A stretch of DNA of 64,000 nt from Thalassotalea sp. G2M2-11. Lineage in GTDB: Bacteria > Pseudomonadota > Gammaproteobacteria > Enterobacterales > Alteromonadaceae. Position numbers and translations under genes: made by a program. The first letter of the stretch is position 1. The number at the start of each line of letters is the position of its first letter. Under the pieces are notes generated by a model. That model saw only the letters and a list, made by a program, of their open reading frames with translations, made no database searches and was not told the DNA's origin. Shown piece after piece: positions 34,394-46,041 of the stretch. The stretch spans positions 248,001-312,000 of the forward strand of contig NZ_JADNYL010000004.1 in assembly GCF_017168195.1 (NCBI RefSeq), written 5' to 3'.

Positions 34394-36025
34394 ATGCTTG
34401 CAATGAAACCTGTCGTTATTTTAGTTGCTGCCATGATGGCTAGCTTTGCTATGTTGGTAAATTACATTGTTTCACCACTACTGGGTGAATCCTTGTTGGG
34501 GCAATTACTGTTGTTCTTTATTCTCTTTCTTGGAGCGATAGTCAGTTATCAATTACTCTCACTTAAGCGGTCGAAAAATCATCAATATACAGCAATGAGG
34601 GTATTGGGAGTAACGCTGACTGAACAGAATATTGCTGAAGCGATTGTGCAATTAAAAGATAACATTACTCAATCGGGCGAACGTATTGACAAAAAGGCCA
34701 GTGAGTTAGCGATAAATTCTGCTCAGGTAAGCTATTTTCTTGGTGAGTTGGCAAAAGCGATTCAGGCATCAAGTGATGATGTTGACCGATTGGCAACCGC
34801 TGCCGAACAAATGTCTTCAAATACTAACCAAATTAATGATAATGCCTCGATAGCATCACAGCAGGCAAATCAAGCAATGACCTCAACTCAGCAGGGGGTT
34901 GAACTATTGTCTGGCAATGTCGTTACCATCAAACGGCTAAATGAAGATGTGGCTGTTGCGTCAGATAAAATTACTTCTCTGGCTGAAAAAGCCACTGAAA
35001 TTCAAAATATTACCAATGTGATCGATGCTATTTCCGAACAGACGAATTTACTCGCCTTAAATGCGGCGATTGAAGCGGCACGTGCGGGTGAACAAGGGCG
35101 AGGTTTTGCTGTGGTTGCCGATGAAGTTAGAGCGCTAGCGGGTAAAACGGCAGATGCAACAGAACAAATTGCGCAAATGTTAAAGCAAGTGAGTAGCGAA
35201 ACACATGCCAGCACGCAGGTGATGAGTGCGGTAGTGAAACAAAGTGAACAAGTCGTTGAAGAGATGGAAAATTTATCTGATTCATTGCTGCAAACCAATC
35301 AAGTGATGGCAGAAGCCTCATCGGCAAGTGATCAAATTAGTTTCGCGCTACAAGAACATAATGCCACCACTGATGAAATTTCTTCGGCAATTACTAACAT
35401 ACATGATTTTTTATTAACCAAAGGCCAAGAAACGCAACAGGCGTCTGAGCAAAGTGAGCAACTCGCCAATTGTACCGAAGCGATATTTGTTGAACTGACT
35501 GATTTTGATACTCACTCTATCACCGATAAAATGGCAAAGATTGCTCAGCAATCTGCATCAAAGGTTGGCCAATTATTTGCTGATAAAATTAAGAGTGGTG
35601 AAATCACCGAACAAGCGCTGTTTAATTTTAACTATCGTAAAATTGCAGGGACGGATCCGCAAAAATATAGCACGGATTTTGACCGTTTTACCGATCAGCT
35701 ATTACCTAACATTCAAGAGCCGATTTTAACTGAACATAAACAGGTAATTTATGCTGGCGCTGTCGATATTAACGGTTATTTTCCTACCCATAATAACTGC
35801 TTTTCACAGCCACTGACTGGCGATTATCAGATCGATATGATCCATAATCGTACTAAGCGAATTTTTGATGATGCCACTGGACGGCGCTGTGGTAGCCATC
35901 AACAGAAGTTTTTATTGCAAACATATCAGCGTGATACTGGTGAAATCATGCATGATGTCTCGGCTCCCATATTTGTTAATGGTAAGCATTGGGGCGGTTT
36001 TCGTTTAGGTTTTAAAGCAACTTAG
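34394..36025 (+). CDS. methyl-accepting chemotaxis protein with C-terminal sensory domain
   Basis: A 543-aa chemoreceptor. Two membrane helices at the N-terminus ([40 protein letters not shown]) with almost no periplasmic loop. Then comes the coiled-coil signalling domain with the hairpin tip [35 protein letters not shown] near residue 220. After residue 400 there is a C-terminal domain with [48 protein letters not shown] and HWGGFRLG, a pattern found at the C-end of other proteobacterial receptors. The sensing domain is therefore cytoplasmic. No CheR-binding pentapeptide. Confidence 0.9.
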   Translation: MLAMKPVVILVAAMMASFAMLVNYIVSPLLGESLLGQLLLFFILFLGAIVSYQLLSLKRSKNHQYTAMRVLGVTLTEQNIAEAIVQLKDNITQSGERIDKKASELAINSAQVSYFLGELAKAIQASSDDVDRLATAAEQMSSNTNQINDNASIASQQANQAMTSTQQGVELLSGNVVTIKRLNEDVAVASDKITSLAEKATEIQNITNVIDAISEQTNLLALNAAIEAARAGEQGRGFAVVADEVRALAGKTADATEQIAQMLKQVSSETHASTQVMSAVVKQSEQVVEEMENLSDSLLQTNQVMAEASSASDQISFALQEHNATTDEISSAITNIHDFLLTKGQETQQASEQSEQLANCTEAIFVELTDFDTHSITDKMAKIAQQSASKVGQLFADKIKSGEITEQALFNFNYRKIAGTDPQKYSTDFDRFTDQLLPNIQEPILTEHKQVIYAGAVDINGYFPTHNNCFSQPLTGDYQIDMIHNRTKRIFDDATGRRCGSHQQKFLLQTYQRDTGEIMHDVSAPIFVNGKHWGGFRLGFKAT

Positions 36026-36036
36026 CGGGTTAAAAT

Positions 36037-36990
36037 TTAGTTTGGCTGACAGTCGCGTACCTTGGTTAATGCCGTTGGCTGCTTGAATTCGGCTCTGCTT
36101 GCTAATACCTCTTCATTAATTTGTTCGAACAGCTGTTTTGCGTGGCATAGTTTGTCTTGTTCGATCAACACTTGTACTAAACGAAATCGTGCCATATTCG
36201 CTTTGACTATATCTTGCGCAGTGAGTGCTAATTCGAGTGCTTTTTCATAATGTTCAGCCGCCTCTTGGTATTGTTTCAGCTGCATATAACTGTTGGCGAT
36301 ATTAAACCTGACCACCGCAATTTGTTGTGTATTACCATAGACTTCACTCCACGTTATTGCTTTTAGCCAATAGCTAACGGCTTCTTCATGTTTGCCTAAC
36401 TTGTCAGTGACATGGCCAAGGTTGCCAAATAACTCCAACATAAAGTGGCTGTCTGGGCTATGTTGGTATTTTTGGGTGAGGCTAAGTAATAACTCATAGG
36501 CTTGTTGATGTTCTTTAAGCACCATTTGTAAATTAGCAAACTGTACCAAACGAATGGGTGAAGGGTATTGCTCATTCAGTTGCTCAAGTAACTGTTTAGC
36601 TTTTAAATACTGTGCTTTACTCGCTTGTTTATCTCCCATCGCGATGGCAGTTTTGGCAAAATATATGGCATTGGTAATTTGAAATAAAACGGGTAACTGT
36701 TCGTTATTTATCCATTGCTTGGTTTCATCATAAAGCTGTTGATCATATTGTAAATTAAATAATGCTTCGTATTTATACTGTAAAACATCAAAAAAGATTC
36801 GACTTTTTGGTGAAACCGTCTGTAAAAAATCATCTGCCTTAGCAATGCAGTCAAAAGGGGATTTCTGACAGACAGACTTAATCATCGTAAAGTTGGTATT
36901 TGCCGATGTCTGAGCACTAAACATTAGTTGGCAAAGACATAACTTAAATATAGCTATATATTTAAAATTAATGTGTTTTAGTCTGCGCAT
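36037..36990 (-). CDS. secreted TPR protein (paralogue A)
   Basis: A 317-aa exported helical protein. Signal peptide to about residue 30, a pair of cysteines (SVCQKSPFDCIAKADDFL), then tetratricopeptide repeats, clearest in FGNLGHVTDKLGKHEEAVSYWLKAI and YMQLKQYQEAAEHYEKALELA. A last cysteine pair (LCHAK..., RDCQPN) is near the C-terminus. It shares most of its length with the next upstream gene on the same strand. Likely a periplasmic protein-binding scaffold. Convergent with the chemoreceptor gene, 11 bases apart. Confidence 0.82.
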   Translation of the reverse strand: MRRLKHINFKYIAIFKLCLCQLMFSAQTSANTNFTMIKSVCQKSPFDCIAKADDFLQTVSPKSRIFFDVLQYKYEALFNLQYDQQLYDETKQWINNEQLPVLFQITNAIYFAKTAIAMGDKQASKAQYLKAKQLLEQLNEQYPSPIRLVQFANLQMVLKEHQQAYELLLSLTQKYQHSPDSHFMLELFGNLGHVTDKLGKHEEAVSYWLKAITWSEVYGNTQQIAVVRFNIANSYMQLKQYQEAAEHYEKALELALTAQDIVKANMARFRLVQVLIEQDKLCHAKQLFEQINEEVLASRAEFKQPTALTKVRDCQPN

Positions 36991-37153
36991 TTACTACTTT
37001 TGATGGAAACGACTCCGTACCGTTAATAATATGGAAGTAGGGGAAATTAGCAATAATAAAAAGCACTAAACTTTACATGTTTTTGTACATATGTGTTATT
37101 AATTAATGAAATCAAAAGGCTATATGATAAAACAATGAATGAGTTTGTGTATT

Positions 37154-38113
37154 TTATTGACACAATGTGAGTTGACTTTGGATAGATGTAAATGGATAGA
37201 TAGCTTTATTAGGCAAAATGTTTACATCGATACTTTGATACAAGGTTTTTGCTTGGCAATATTGCCTTTGTTTAATGAAAACCCGCACTAAATGGTAATT
37301 TGCTTGATTTGCTTTAATTGTATCACCTGCTTGTGTTGCTATTGTATTTGCTTTAGCAAATGTATTCGCAGCTTTGGGGTATTGCTTTAGTTGCTCATAA
37401 ATATCGGCGAGATTAAATAATACAACAGCTAATTGTTGTTGATTACCATATATTTCTGCCCACTTCACTGTTTCTTGCCATTGTAAAAGTGCTAGCTCTT
37501 TTTTGCCCAATTGATTTGCTGCATGCGCTAAGTTGCCATTAAGTTCAAGCATAAAGTAGGCATCAGGACTATTAGCATACTTTTGTTTTAATGATGATAG
37601 TAATTCATATGCTTGTTCGAATTCGTCAATTTGCATTTGTAAATTGGCAAATTGCACAAGCCTGATAGGGGATGGATACTCTTTATTCATTTGGCCCAGT
37701 AACGACTTAGCAAACTGATAACTCTCCATTCCTTCTTCTATTAGTTCCAGTCTAATGGCTGTTTTGGCAAAATAAATGGCATTAGAAATCTGGAATAAAA
37801 AAGGTAGCTCAGGTTGGTTAAGCCATTGTTTGGTTTCTTTATATAAACTTTGAGTTTTTTGTAAATTAAATAGTGCTTCGTATTTGTACTGTAATAGTTC
37901 AAAAAAAATCCGACTATTGGGTGACGTATTATCTAACAATCTATCGATATTTTTCAGGCAATTATAAGGCGAATTTACACAGGTTGCGGAGATTTTTTTC
38001 AGTGTAATTTCGTTATTATAAGGGGGGGTTGCGATTGCATAAGCATGAAATGTGTTAAAACAAATTAAAGTAAATATGATATTGATAACATGAGCTTGCT
38101 TATGTTGTTTCAT
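37154..38113 (-). CDS. secreted TPR protein (paralogue B)
   Basis: A 319-aa paralogue of the neighbouring TPR protein, with the same layout: signal peptide, CVNSPYNCLKNIDRLL cysteine pair, shared segments IFFELLQYKYEALFNLQ and YPSPIRLVQFANLQMQ, TPRs, and C-terminal cysteines (YCQAK, LTLCQ). The tandem copies arose by duplication and have since diverged. Function unknown; a scaffold or sensor module is plausible. It has 163 bases between it and paralogue A, enough for its own or a shared promoter. Confidence 0.82.
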   Translation of the reverse strand: MKQHKQAHVINIIFTLICFNTFHAYAIATPPYNNEITLKKISATCVNSPYNCLKNIDRLLDNTSPNSRIFFELLQYKYEALFNLQKTQSLYKETKQWLNQPELPFLFQISNAIYFAKTAIRLELIEEGMESYQFAKSLLGQMNKEYPSPIRLVQFANLQMQIDEFEQAYELLSSLKQKYANSPDAYFMLELNGNLAHAANQLGKKELALLQWQETVKWAEIYGNQQQLAVVLFNLADIYEQLKQYPKAANTFAKANTIATQAGDTIKANQANYHLVRVFIKQRQYCQAKTLYQSIDVNILPNKAIYPFTSIQSQLTLCQ

Positions 38114-38199
38114 CTACTATCGATACATTTCGTATGTTCATTTAAATATCACTCAAATAGCCTTATAGTTCAACAAAAAACATTGGATTAGCAGTGATT

Positions 38200-38237
38200 T
38201 CGGTTCAAATGTTGTGAGACAACTGAATTTGAACCGA
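38200..38237. repeat. long hairpin between TPR and aminopeptidase genes
   Basis: TCGGTTCAAAT (38200-38210) and ATTTGAACCGA (38227-38237) pair perfectly; inside them GTTGT and ACAAC pair again around a GAG loop, with a 3-base bulge (TGA) between the two helices. No T tract on either strand. Confidence 0.55.
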
Positions 38238-38277
38238 GAGATAAACGAAACTGCGCTAAGTTTATTGACAGTGGATA

Positions 38278-38311
38278 CAGCATCTAATGGAGATCCGCCT
38301 GATAGATGCTG
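38278..38311. repeat. 9-bp inverted repeat past the M1 aminopeptidase stop
   Basis: CAGCATCTA (38278-38286) and TAGATGCTG (38303-38311), 16-base loop, starting 19 bases past the aminopeptidase stop on the minus strand. It may help end that transcript, but no T run follows. Confidence 0.4.
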
Positions 38312-38329
38312 CAATCATTTTCACCTGTT

Positions 38330-40009
38330 TTAACTATTTCCTTGCAAGTTTAAGGTCGAGATATAAAAATTACTATCGATAGTAAAGTTGTTCTCACTAA
38401 CCTGCGTTTCAAGTTCGTTCCATCTAGTTGTCGGTGTTATCCAGGTCGCTTTGCCATTGATAAAGGCGCGCACAGGCATATTAAACCCTGGTTTTACGTT
38501 GCTCCAACGGAAGCGGATGCTATCTTTTTTCAGGTAATACTCCAATGTTGGAATACGGTTATCTCGTAAGTATTGATCAAAAAACGGGCTTAAATCCTGT
38601 CCGGCTTTTTCACTGATAAAGTCTTCAATTTGCTTTGTTGTCACCGTTTGATGATAGAAAGTTTTACCTATGCCTCGTAAAATATTGCGCCATTTTTTAT
38701 CGTCATTGACAATTTGGCGAATGGTATGAAGCATGTTGCCACCTTTATCATACATATCACTGGAGCCTTCGCTATGGATATTGTATTGACCGATAATCGG
38801 TTGTTGGTTAGCAATATTGATACGTTGACCACGAATATATTTGAATGCGGCTTCTTTGCCATAATGATATTCAAGAAATAAACTTTCAGAGTAGTTGGTA
38901 AAGCTTTCATGGATCCACATATCAGCAATGTCTTTGCTGGTGACATTGTTGGCAAACCATTCGTGGCCTGATTCATGGACAATGATAAAGTCAAATAACA
39001 TGCCGGGGCCTGCATCGCTACGGTCACGCCCTAAGTAACCATTTTGGTAACCATTACCATAAGTGACAGAGCTTTGGTGTTCCATGCCTAAATAAGGGGC
39101 TTCAACTAACTTATAGCTGTCTTGATAAAAGGGGTAAGGGCCAAACCAGTATTCGAGCGCTTCTATAGTGCGTTTGGCATCTTTAAATTGCTTTTTCGCT
39201 TTGCTTAAATTGTCACGTAACACCCAATAATCCATATCAAGTTGACCATTTTCACCTTGATACTTTTCACCAAAATGCACGTAATCGCCAATATTAATGT
39301 TAACGCCATAATTATTAATTGGGTTCACTACTCGCCAGTGATAGGTCTTGGTTTTTGCGGCTTTATTATGTGTGGTGTTAATTAATCGACCATTAGAGAC
39401 ATCGACTAAATGTTCTGGCACTTCTACGCGGATATCAACACCATTATCGGGCTCATCATAGCCATGATCTTTATTCGGCCACCAAATGCTGGCACCAATG
39501 CCTTGGTTGCTGGAGGCAATAAAGTCGAGACCATTTTCATCTTTGCTCCAGGTAATACCACCATCCCAAGGTGCGCGTTCTGCAACTCTTGGAGTACCCG
39601 AAAAATGTAGTGTGATTGTTTGCTCAGAACCTATTTTTTGCCCTGTTAATGGTTGAATGAAATAACTGTAGCCATCTTTTTTAACGGTGAGTGTTTTACC
39701 ATTTTGAGTCACTTTATTCAGCGTCATTGGCGCTTGTAATTCAATTTGTAAATCTTTTTGCTGTGCCAATACACGGTAGGTCATGGTATTGCTACCGGCA
39801 ATGGTACGCGCTTTCGGATCAACCTGAATGGCTAAATCGTAATGACTTAAATCCCACCAGGCTCTTTCAGGGGTAATAGCGCCTCTAAGTACATCTTGGC
39901 GAGAACCTTTATTAGCGGTGCCCAATAAATTATCGGCAAAACTTACAGAGCTAAGTTGTGAGCAGACGAGAGCCGCACCGATAACAACTGATTTTGATAG
40001 TAATTTCAT
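38330..40009 (-). CDS. M1 family zinc aminopeptidase
   Basis: A 559-aa exported metallopeptidase. Signal peptide (to SVSFA), N-terminal beta domain, then the gluzincin site H345-E346-S-G-H349 with E368 18 residues on (WIHESF), and the exopeptidase motif as GMEHQ instead of the usual GAMEN. The C-terminal part is short, as in the compact M1 enzymes of marine bacteria. Trims N-terminal residues from peptides in the periplasm. Monocistronic; divergent from the thiamine operon. Confidence 0.9.
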   Translation of the reverse strand: MKLLSKSVVIGAALVCSQLSSVSFADNLLGTANKGSRQDVLRGAITPERAWWDLSHYDLAIQVDPKARTIAGSNTMTYRVLAQQKDLQIELQAPMTLNKVTQNGKTLTVKKDGYSYFIQPLTGQKIGSEQTITLHFSGTPRVAERAPWDGGITWSKDENGLDFIASSNQGIGASIWWPNKDHGYDEPDNGVDIRVEVPEHLVDVSNGRLINTTHNKAAKTKTYHWRVVNPINNYGVNINIGDYVHFGEKYQGENGQLDMDYWVLRDNLSKAKKQFKDAKRTIEALEYWFGPYPFYQDSYKLVEAPYLGMEHQSSVTYGNGYQNGYLGRDRSDAGPGMLFDFIIVHESGHEWFANNVTSKDIADMWIHESFTNYSESLFLEYHYGKEAAFKYIRGQRINIANQQPIIGQYNIHSEGSSDMYDKGGNMLHTIRQIVNDDKKWRNILRGIGKTFYHQTVTTKQIEDFISEKAGQDLSPFFDQYLRDNRIPTLEYYLKKDSIRFRWSNVKPGFNMPVRAFINGKATWITPTTRWNELETQVSENNFTIDSNFYISTLNLQGNS

Positions 40010-40057
40010 GGTAATTCTTCTTATGTTGAACTTGGCTTATCAGTACAATAAAACGCG

Positions 40058-40063
40058 TATAAT
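40058..40063 (+). promoter_or_regulatory. candidate -10 box of the thiamine operon
   Basis: TATAAT (40058-40063), 85 bases before the TPP aptamer. No convincing -35 hexamer at 16-18 bases was found (TTGGCT lies 20 bases away), so the promoter call is tentative. Confidence 0.4.
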
Positions 40064-40147
40064 GTATATCGTTATGCGTTGGATGAGCAAGAATTGTCGC
40101 TTATTTACTTGCATCTCGGACAATATTCTCTTAAATTGTCGGCCAAC

Positions 40148-40283
40148 ACTTGTCGGAGTGCTTTGTGTTTATTGATACATTCATCAGTATTTTATGGATG
40201 TTGATAATAAAGATAAAGCTGAGATCGCATTAGCGGGATCCGTAGAACCTGATCAGACTAATATCTGCGTAAGGGAACAAAGT
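40148..40283 (+). ncRNA. TPP riboswitch
   Basis: The thi-box cores are present: GCTGAGATCGC (40218-40228), AGAACCTGATC (40244-40254) and CTGCGTAAGGGAA (40265-40277). The closing stem pairs ACTTGT (40148-40153) with ACAAAGT (40277-40283, one bulged A). A long variable arm lies between the 5' strand and CTGAGA. It precedes thiC by 86 bases and senses thiamine pyrophosphate to shut down the operon. Confidence 0.95.
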
Positions 40284-40313
40284 AAAGCGCCTGAAATCAT
40301 AGGGGGCTTTTCC
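40284..40313 (+). promoter_or_regulatory. candidate expression platform of the TPP riboswitch
   Basis: AAAGCGCC (40284-40291) pairs with GGGGCTTT (40303-40310) with one G-G mismatch, right after the aptamer. The T tract after it is short (CTTTTCC), so it may be a weak terminator or part of an antisequestering fold. Confidence 0.45.
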
Positions 40314-40357
40314 ACTCTACACTCCGTCTTTTTATTTGTAACACTTTTGCATTCTAA

Positions 40358-42334
<1,977 letters not shown>

Positions 42335-42338
42335 TGCC

Positions 42339-43565
42339 ATGGGCAACGATAGTCAAGCAAGTGTGAGTGTTCGCACTCACTCTTATCATATCGCTATAGT
42401 TGGTGCGGGATTGTTAGGGCGTATGCTGGCAACTGAATTAGCGCGTTCTGGTCATCAAGTAACATTACTTGATAAAGACAACCGCTTAGCTAAACAGAGC
42501 GCGGCTTATGCAGCCGCAGGCTTGTTAACACCTCTGGGTGAAGCGATGCACTGTGAAGCGAATATTGTGGCAATGGGGTTTGAATCACTTAAGTTATGGC
42601 CTAAGTTGTTGGCACAGCTAAGCGGTTACACCTTTTTTCAGCAAGCAGGCGCGTTGATGGTGAGTCATGAACAAGACGCGGATCATTATCAGCGTTATGT
42701 ACGCTTTTTGGCAAGTCACTACCCTGAGCATCAATGTCAATCATTAAACCGAGAGCAATTGCTCGCATTAGAGCCTGAACTTGGGCGCAGTTTCCATCGA
42801 GGGCTTTATTTACCTGAAGAAGGGCAAATCGGTAACCGGAAGTTATTAATTGCTTTAGCACAAGAGTTGCAGCATTTGGGGGTCACTTGGCATGAGCAGG
42901 CCCAAGTAGACGGTATTCATCAGCAAGGCAATCATAGTTTAGTACGCTACCAACAAGGTAAGCAGCAACAGTTGTTAGAATGTGATTATGTGATTGATTG
43001 TCGTGGTTGTGGTGCACGTGCATCGCAAAGCACCGAGCGTGCACTGCCATTAGCTGATTTACGTGCCGTTCGCGGCGAATTATTTCAGTTATTTGCCCCA
43101 GATGTACACCTTCATCGCCCTGTTCGATTAATGCATCCCAGGTATCAACTGTATATTGCGCCTAAAACTCACGGCTATTATGTGGTGGGGGCAACCGAAA
43201 TTGAAAGTGAAGACAACGCGCCGATGACCGTTCGCTCATCGATGGAACTACTGAGTGCTGCCTATAGTGTGCACCCAGGATTTGCGGAAGCCAATATCAG
43301 ACAGCATGTTAGCCAGCTTCGCCCTGCTTTTAGTGATAATCAGCCTAAGGTGCTAGTGAATGAACGTATTTTGCAAGTCAATGGCTTGTATCGCCATGGT
43401 TTTCTAATTGCCCCTGTAGTGTTAAAGCAGGTGCACTATGCACTTAATCAAATGTTTAACAAAGACAAGATTAGCCAAGCCGATTCGCCTTATGGCCGTT
43501 GGCTACCTATTAATCAAAGTGAAGCGAGTTTCAATGAACATTTATCTCAATGGTCAATTAACTAA
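42339..43565 (+). CDS. thiO: FAD-dependent glycine oxidase ThiO
   Basis: A 408-aa flavoprotein of the DAO family that oxidises glycine to iminoglycine (dehydroglycine) for thiazole synthesis, the aerobic alternative to ThiH. The dinucleotide-binding motif is IAIVGAGLLGRMLATELARSG with LLDKD at strand 2. Further marks are SAAYAAAGLLTPLGEA and near the C-terminus a GLYRHGFLIAPVV loop. Its 3' end overlaps thiS by 32 bases. ATG at 42339, four bases after the thiC stop. Confidence 0.93.
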   Translation: MGNDSQASVSVRTHSYHIAIVGAGLLGRMLATELARSGHQVTLLDKDNRLAKQSAAYAAAGLLTPLGEAMHCEANIVAMGFESLKLWPKLLAQLSGYTFFQQAGALMVSHEQDADHYQRYVRFLASHYPEHQCQSLNREQLLALEPELGRSFHRGLYLPEEGQIGNRKLLIALAQELQHLGVTWHEQAQVDGIHQQGNHSLVRYQQGKQQQLLECDYVIDCRGCGARASQSTERALPLADLRAVRGELFQLFAPDVHLHRPVRLMHPRYQLYIAPKTHGYYVVGATEIESEDNAPMTVRSSMELLSAAYSVHPGFAEANIRQHVSQLRPAFSDNQPKVLVNERILQVNGLYRHGFLIAPVVLKQVHYALNQMFNKDKISQADSPYGRWLPINQSEASFNEHLSQWSIN

Positions 43566-43746
43566 ATTAGCCGAGCCGCCAATGACGCTCGAGCATGCGT
43601 TAGCGCTGTATTTGACCGAAAATGATCAGCAGCAAAGCTTTGCTGTGGCAGTGAATAGTGATTTTGTTGCCAAAGCGCAATATGCCCACACTCAACTACA
43701 AGAGGGAGACAGTGTGGATGTGCTGTTTCCAATTCAAGGAGGTTAG
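43534..43746 (+). CDS. thiS: sulfur carrier protein ThiS
   Basis: A 70-aa ubiquitin-fold protein ([16 protein letters not shown]...) ending in the Gly-Gly tail (FPIQGG) that is adenylated and thiocarboxylated to deliver sulfur to ThiG. The start is the ATG at 43534 inside the end of thiO, with GAAGCGAG upstream. No thiF adenylyltransferase is in this operon, so activation must use an enzyme encoded elsewhere. Confidence 0.95.
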   Translation: MNIYLNGQLTKLAEPPMTLEHALALYLTENDQQQSFAVAVNSDFVAKAQYAHTQLQEGDSVDVLFPIQGG

Positions 43747-43748
43747 TG

Positions 43749-44549
43749 ATGTCATTAACCATTTATGGCACATCAGTAAATAGTCGTTTATTGATTGGGA
43801 GTGCCTTATATCCATCTCCTGAAATAATGAAACAGGCAATTCTTGCCAGTGGTGCGCAAGTGGTTACCTTATCATTGAAACGGCAAAATCCTGCGCAACA
43901 AGCGGGAGCCAAAATTTGGCAATATATTCAGGAAGTTGTTAATCAACAGCAAGGCTATCTGTTACCGAATACCGCTGGTTGTAAATCAGCAAAGGAAGCG
44001 GTTACCTTAGCGAAAATGAGCCGTGAAATTTTCCAAACCAACTGGATCAAGCTGGAAGTGATCGGTGATGATTATAATTTACAGCCCGATCCCATTGAGC
44101 TTCTAAGTGCCACCGAACAGCTATTAGCAGATGGCTTTAATGTCTTGCCCTATTGCACCGATGATTTAGTGTTATGCCAGCGCCTGTATGATTTAGGCTG
44201 TCAGGTTATTATGCCATGGGCTTCACCGATAGGAACGGGAAAAGGGTTAATAAATCCATACAATCTTGAAACTATCCGTTTGCGCTTACCAGAGGCGACA
44301 TTGATTTTAGATGCTGGTATCGGTAAGCCATCAGACGCCTGTTTAGCCATGGAAATGGGGTATGATGCAGTACTACTTAATTCTGCCATTGCACTGGCAG
44401 ATTCGCCTGTTGTGATGGCAAAAGCATTTGCTTTAGCATTACAAGCCGGAGAGCAAGCTTATGTGGGCGGAATCATGGAACAACGGCAAACCGCGCATCC
44501 AAGCACGCCTACCTTAGACACGCCCTTTTGGCATCAATCTAGGGGGTAG
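43749..44549 (+). CDS. thiG: thiazole synthase ThiG
   Basis: A 266-aa TIM-barrel enzyme that joins deoxyxylulose phosphate, iminoglycine and ThiS sulfur into the thiazole phosphate. The Schiff-base lysine is in [10 protein letters not shown]; the phosphate site is [15 protein letters not shown] and [10 protein letters not shown]. The start is the ATG at 43749 with AAGGAGG six bases upstream, overlapping none of thiS; a GTG at 43746 is too close to that site. Confidence 0.96.
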   Translation: MSLTIYGTSVNSRLLIGSALYPSPEIMKQAILASGAQVVTLSLKRQNPAQQAGAKIWQYIQEVVNQQQGYLLPNTAGCKSAKEAVTLAKMSREIFQTNWIKLEVIGDDYNLQPDPIELLSATEQLLADGFNVLPYCTDDLVLCQRLYDLGCQVIMPWASPIGTGKGLINPYNLETIRLRLPEATLILDAGIGKPSDACLAMEMGYDAVLLNSAIALADSPVVMAKAFALALQAGEQAYVGGIMEQRQTAHPSTPTLDTPFWHQSRG

Positions 44550-44553
44550 TGCT

Positions 44554-46041
44554 ATGAAGCAGACGAAAGTTATTATTTGGTCAATCTCTGGAGCCGATTG
44601 TTCAGGTGGCGCCGGTATTGCCGCTGATATTAAAACAGTTCATAAATTAGGAGGAGAGTTGTGCCATTTGATCACTGCTAATACGGTACAGAACTCCACA
44701 GAAGTGACAGCCATTCATCCCGTAGATATTGCAATTTTGGCGCAACAGGCACAAGCATTAATCGTAGATAAGCCGCCACAAGCAATAAAAATAGGCTTAG
44801 TGGCGAACAGCTCGCAACTTGATTGGTTAGTCACCTTACTTAAGCAATTAAAAGCTGATATACCCAACCTAGTGGTGGTGTTTGATCCTGTCGGTCAAGC
44901 TAGTGTCGGTGGACAATTGTCGACATTATCGCCGACTGAACTATCAACATTGTTCCAGTATATTGATGTATTAACACCAAACATTGTTGAAGCAAAAAAA
45001 ATCACACAATCTACCAGTAACGAGATGGCTCAGTTAGCACAACAGTTACAACAGAGTGGTATCAAACAGGCGGTGATAAAGGGAGGGCATACATCAAGCC
45101 TGCAGTGCCTTGATTATGCATATACTACGGCGCCTTATGCCGTCTATCAGTTAGTAACTGAACGATTAACAACTGATTATAGTCATGGTAGTGGTTGTAG
45201 TTTTGCCAGTGCGCTCAGCACATTTTTAGCGCAAGGTTACTTATTGCGAGATGCCTTTACCTTAACTAAAGCATTTATTCAGCAAGGGTTGGCATATCAT
45301 CAAGGACGTATTGGCTATTATGGTGCGTTTGAGCAAACTTTATGGCCAGCAGCTGGTGAATACTATCCTGAGGTGGTTACCCCATTAATGGAGCAACACA
45401 GCGGTCAGTTGAACTTTCCTCGTCTAGGTATTGAACGTGATGGTGAACAAGCATTAGGCCTATATCCTGTGGTCGACTCTGTTCAGTGGCTGGCGCGTTT
45501 AATGCCATTAGGTCTTAACATTATTCAATTGCGTTTAAAAAATCGATCGGATACCCAGCTGCGAGATGAAATCAAAGCGGCGGTTGAGTTAAGTCATCGT
45601 TATGATTGTCGTTTGTTCATTAATGATCACTGGCAAATGGCAATTGAATATGGGGCATATGGTGTTCATATTGGCCAAGAAGATCTGATTGATGCCGATT
45701 TGCCTGCGATTGCTCAGGCTGGATTACGTTTAGGGATCAGTACACATGGTTGTTATGAGTTTTTATTGGCCCAACAGTTAACACCTTCTTATTTAGCGAT
45801 TGGCGCAATTTTTCCGACAAAAACCAAAGATATGACCGGACAAATTCAAGGGCTGGATAATTTGCGACAGATTCTATCATTGGCAAGCGATATCCCTATT
45901 GTCGCGATTGGCGGTATTAATCTTTCACGCGTTGCTGACGTTTGGCAAACTGGGGTTGATTCAGTTGCGGTGGTCACGGCGATCACCGAAGCTGAAAATC
46001 CCGAAAAGGTGGTTCAGGATTTTCAGCGTATGCTGATTTAA
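44554..46041 (+). CDS. thiDE: ThiD-ThiE fusion: HMP(-P) kinase / thiamine-phosphate synthase
   Basis: A 495-aa bifunctional enzyme. Residues 1-270 are the ribokinase-fold ThiD domain (SISGADCSGGAGIAADIKT, VVFDPVG, and HGSGCSFASALS with the catalytic GSGC). Residues about 300-495 are the ThiE barrel (GLNIIQLRLKNRSD, LFINDHWQMAIEYGAYGVHIGQEDL, TKTKDMTG, IVAIGGIN). It makes HMP pyrophosphate and couples it to the thiazole. Last gene of the operon; its stop codon overlaps that of the convergent DUF418 gene by four bases. Confidence 0.95.
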   Translation: MKQTKVIIWSISGADCSGGAGIAADIKTVHKLGGELCHLITANTVQNSTEVTAIHPVDIAILAQQAQALIVDKPPQAIKIGLVANSSQLDWLVTLLKQLKADIPNLVVVFDPVGQASVGGQLSTLSPTELSTLFQYIDVLTPNIVEAKKITQSTSNEMAQLAQQLQQSGIKQAVIKGGHTSSLQCLDYAYTTAPYAVYQLVTERLTTDYSHGSGCSFASALSTFLAQGYLLRDAFTLTKAFIQQGLAYHQGRIGYYGAFEQTLWPAAGEYYPEVVTPLMEQHSGQLNFPRLGIERDGEQALGLYPVVDSVQWLARLMPLGLNIIQLRLKNRSDTQLRDEIKAAVELSHRYDCRLFINDHWQMAIEYGAYGVHIGQEDLIDADLPAIAQAGLRLGISTHGCYEFLLAQQLTPSYLAIGAIFPTKTKDMTGQIQGLDNLRQILSLASDIPIVAIGGINLSRVADVWQTGVDSVAVVTAITEAENPEKVVQDFQRMLI

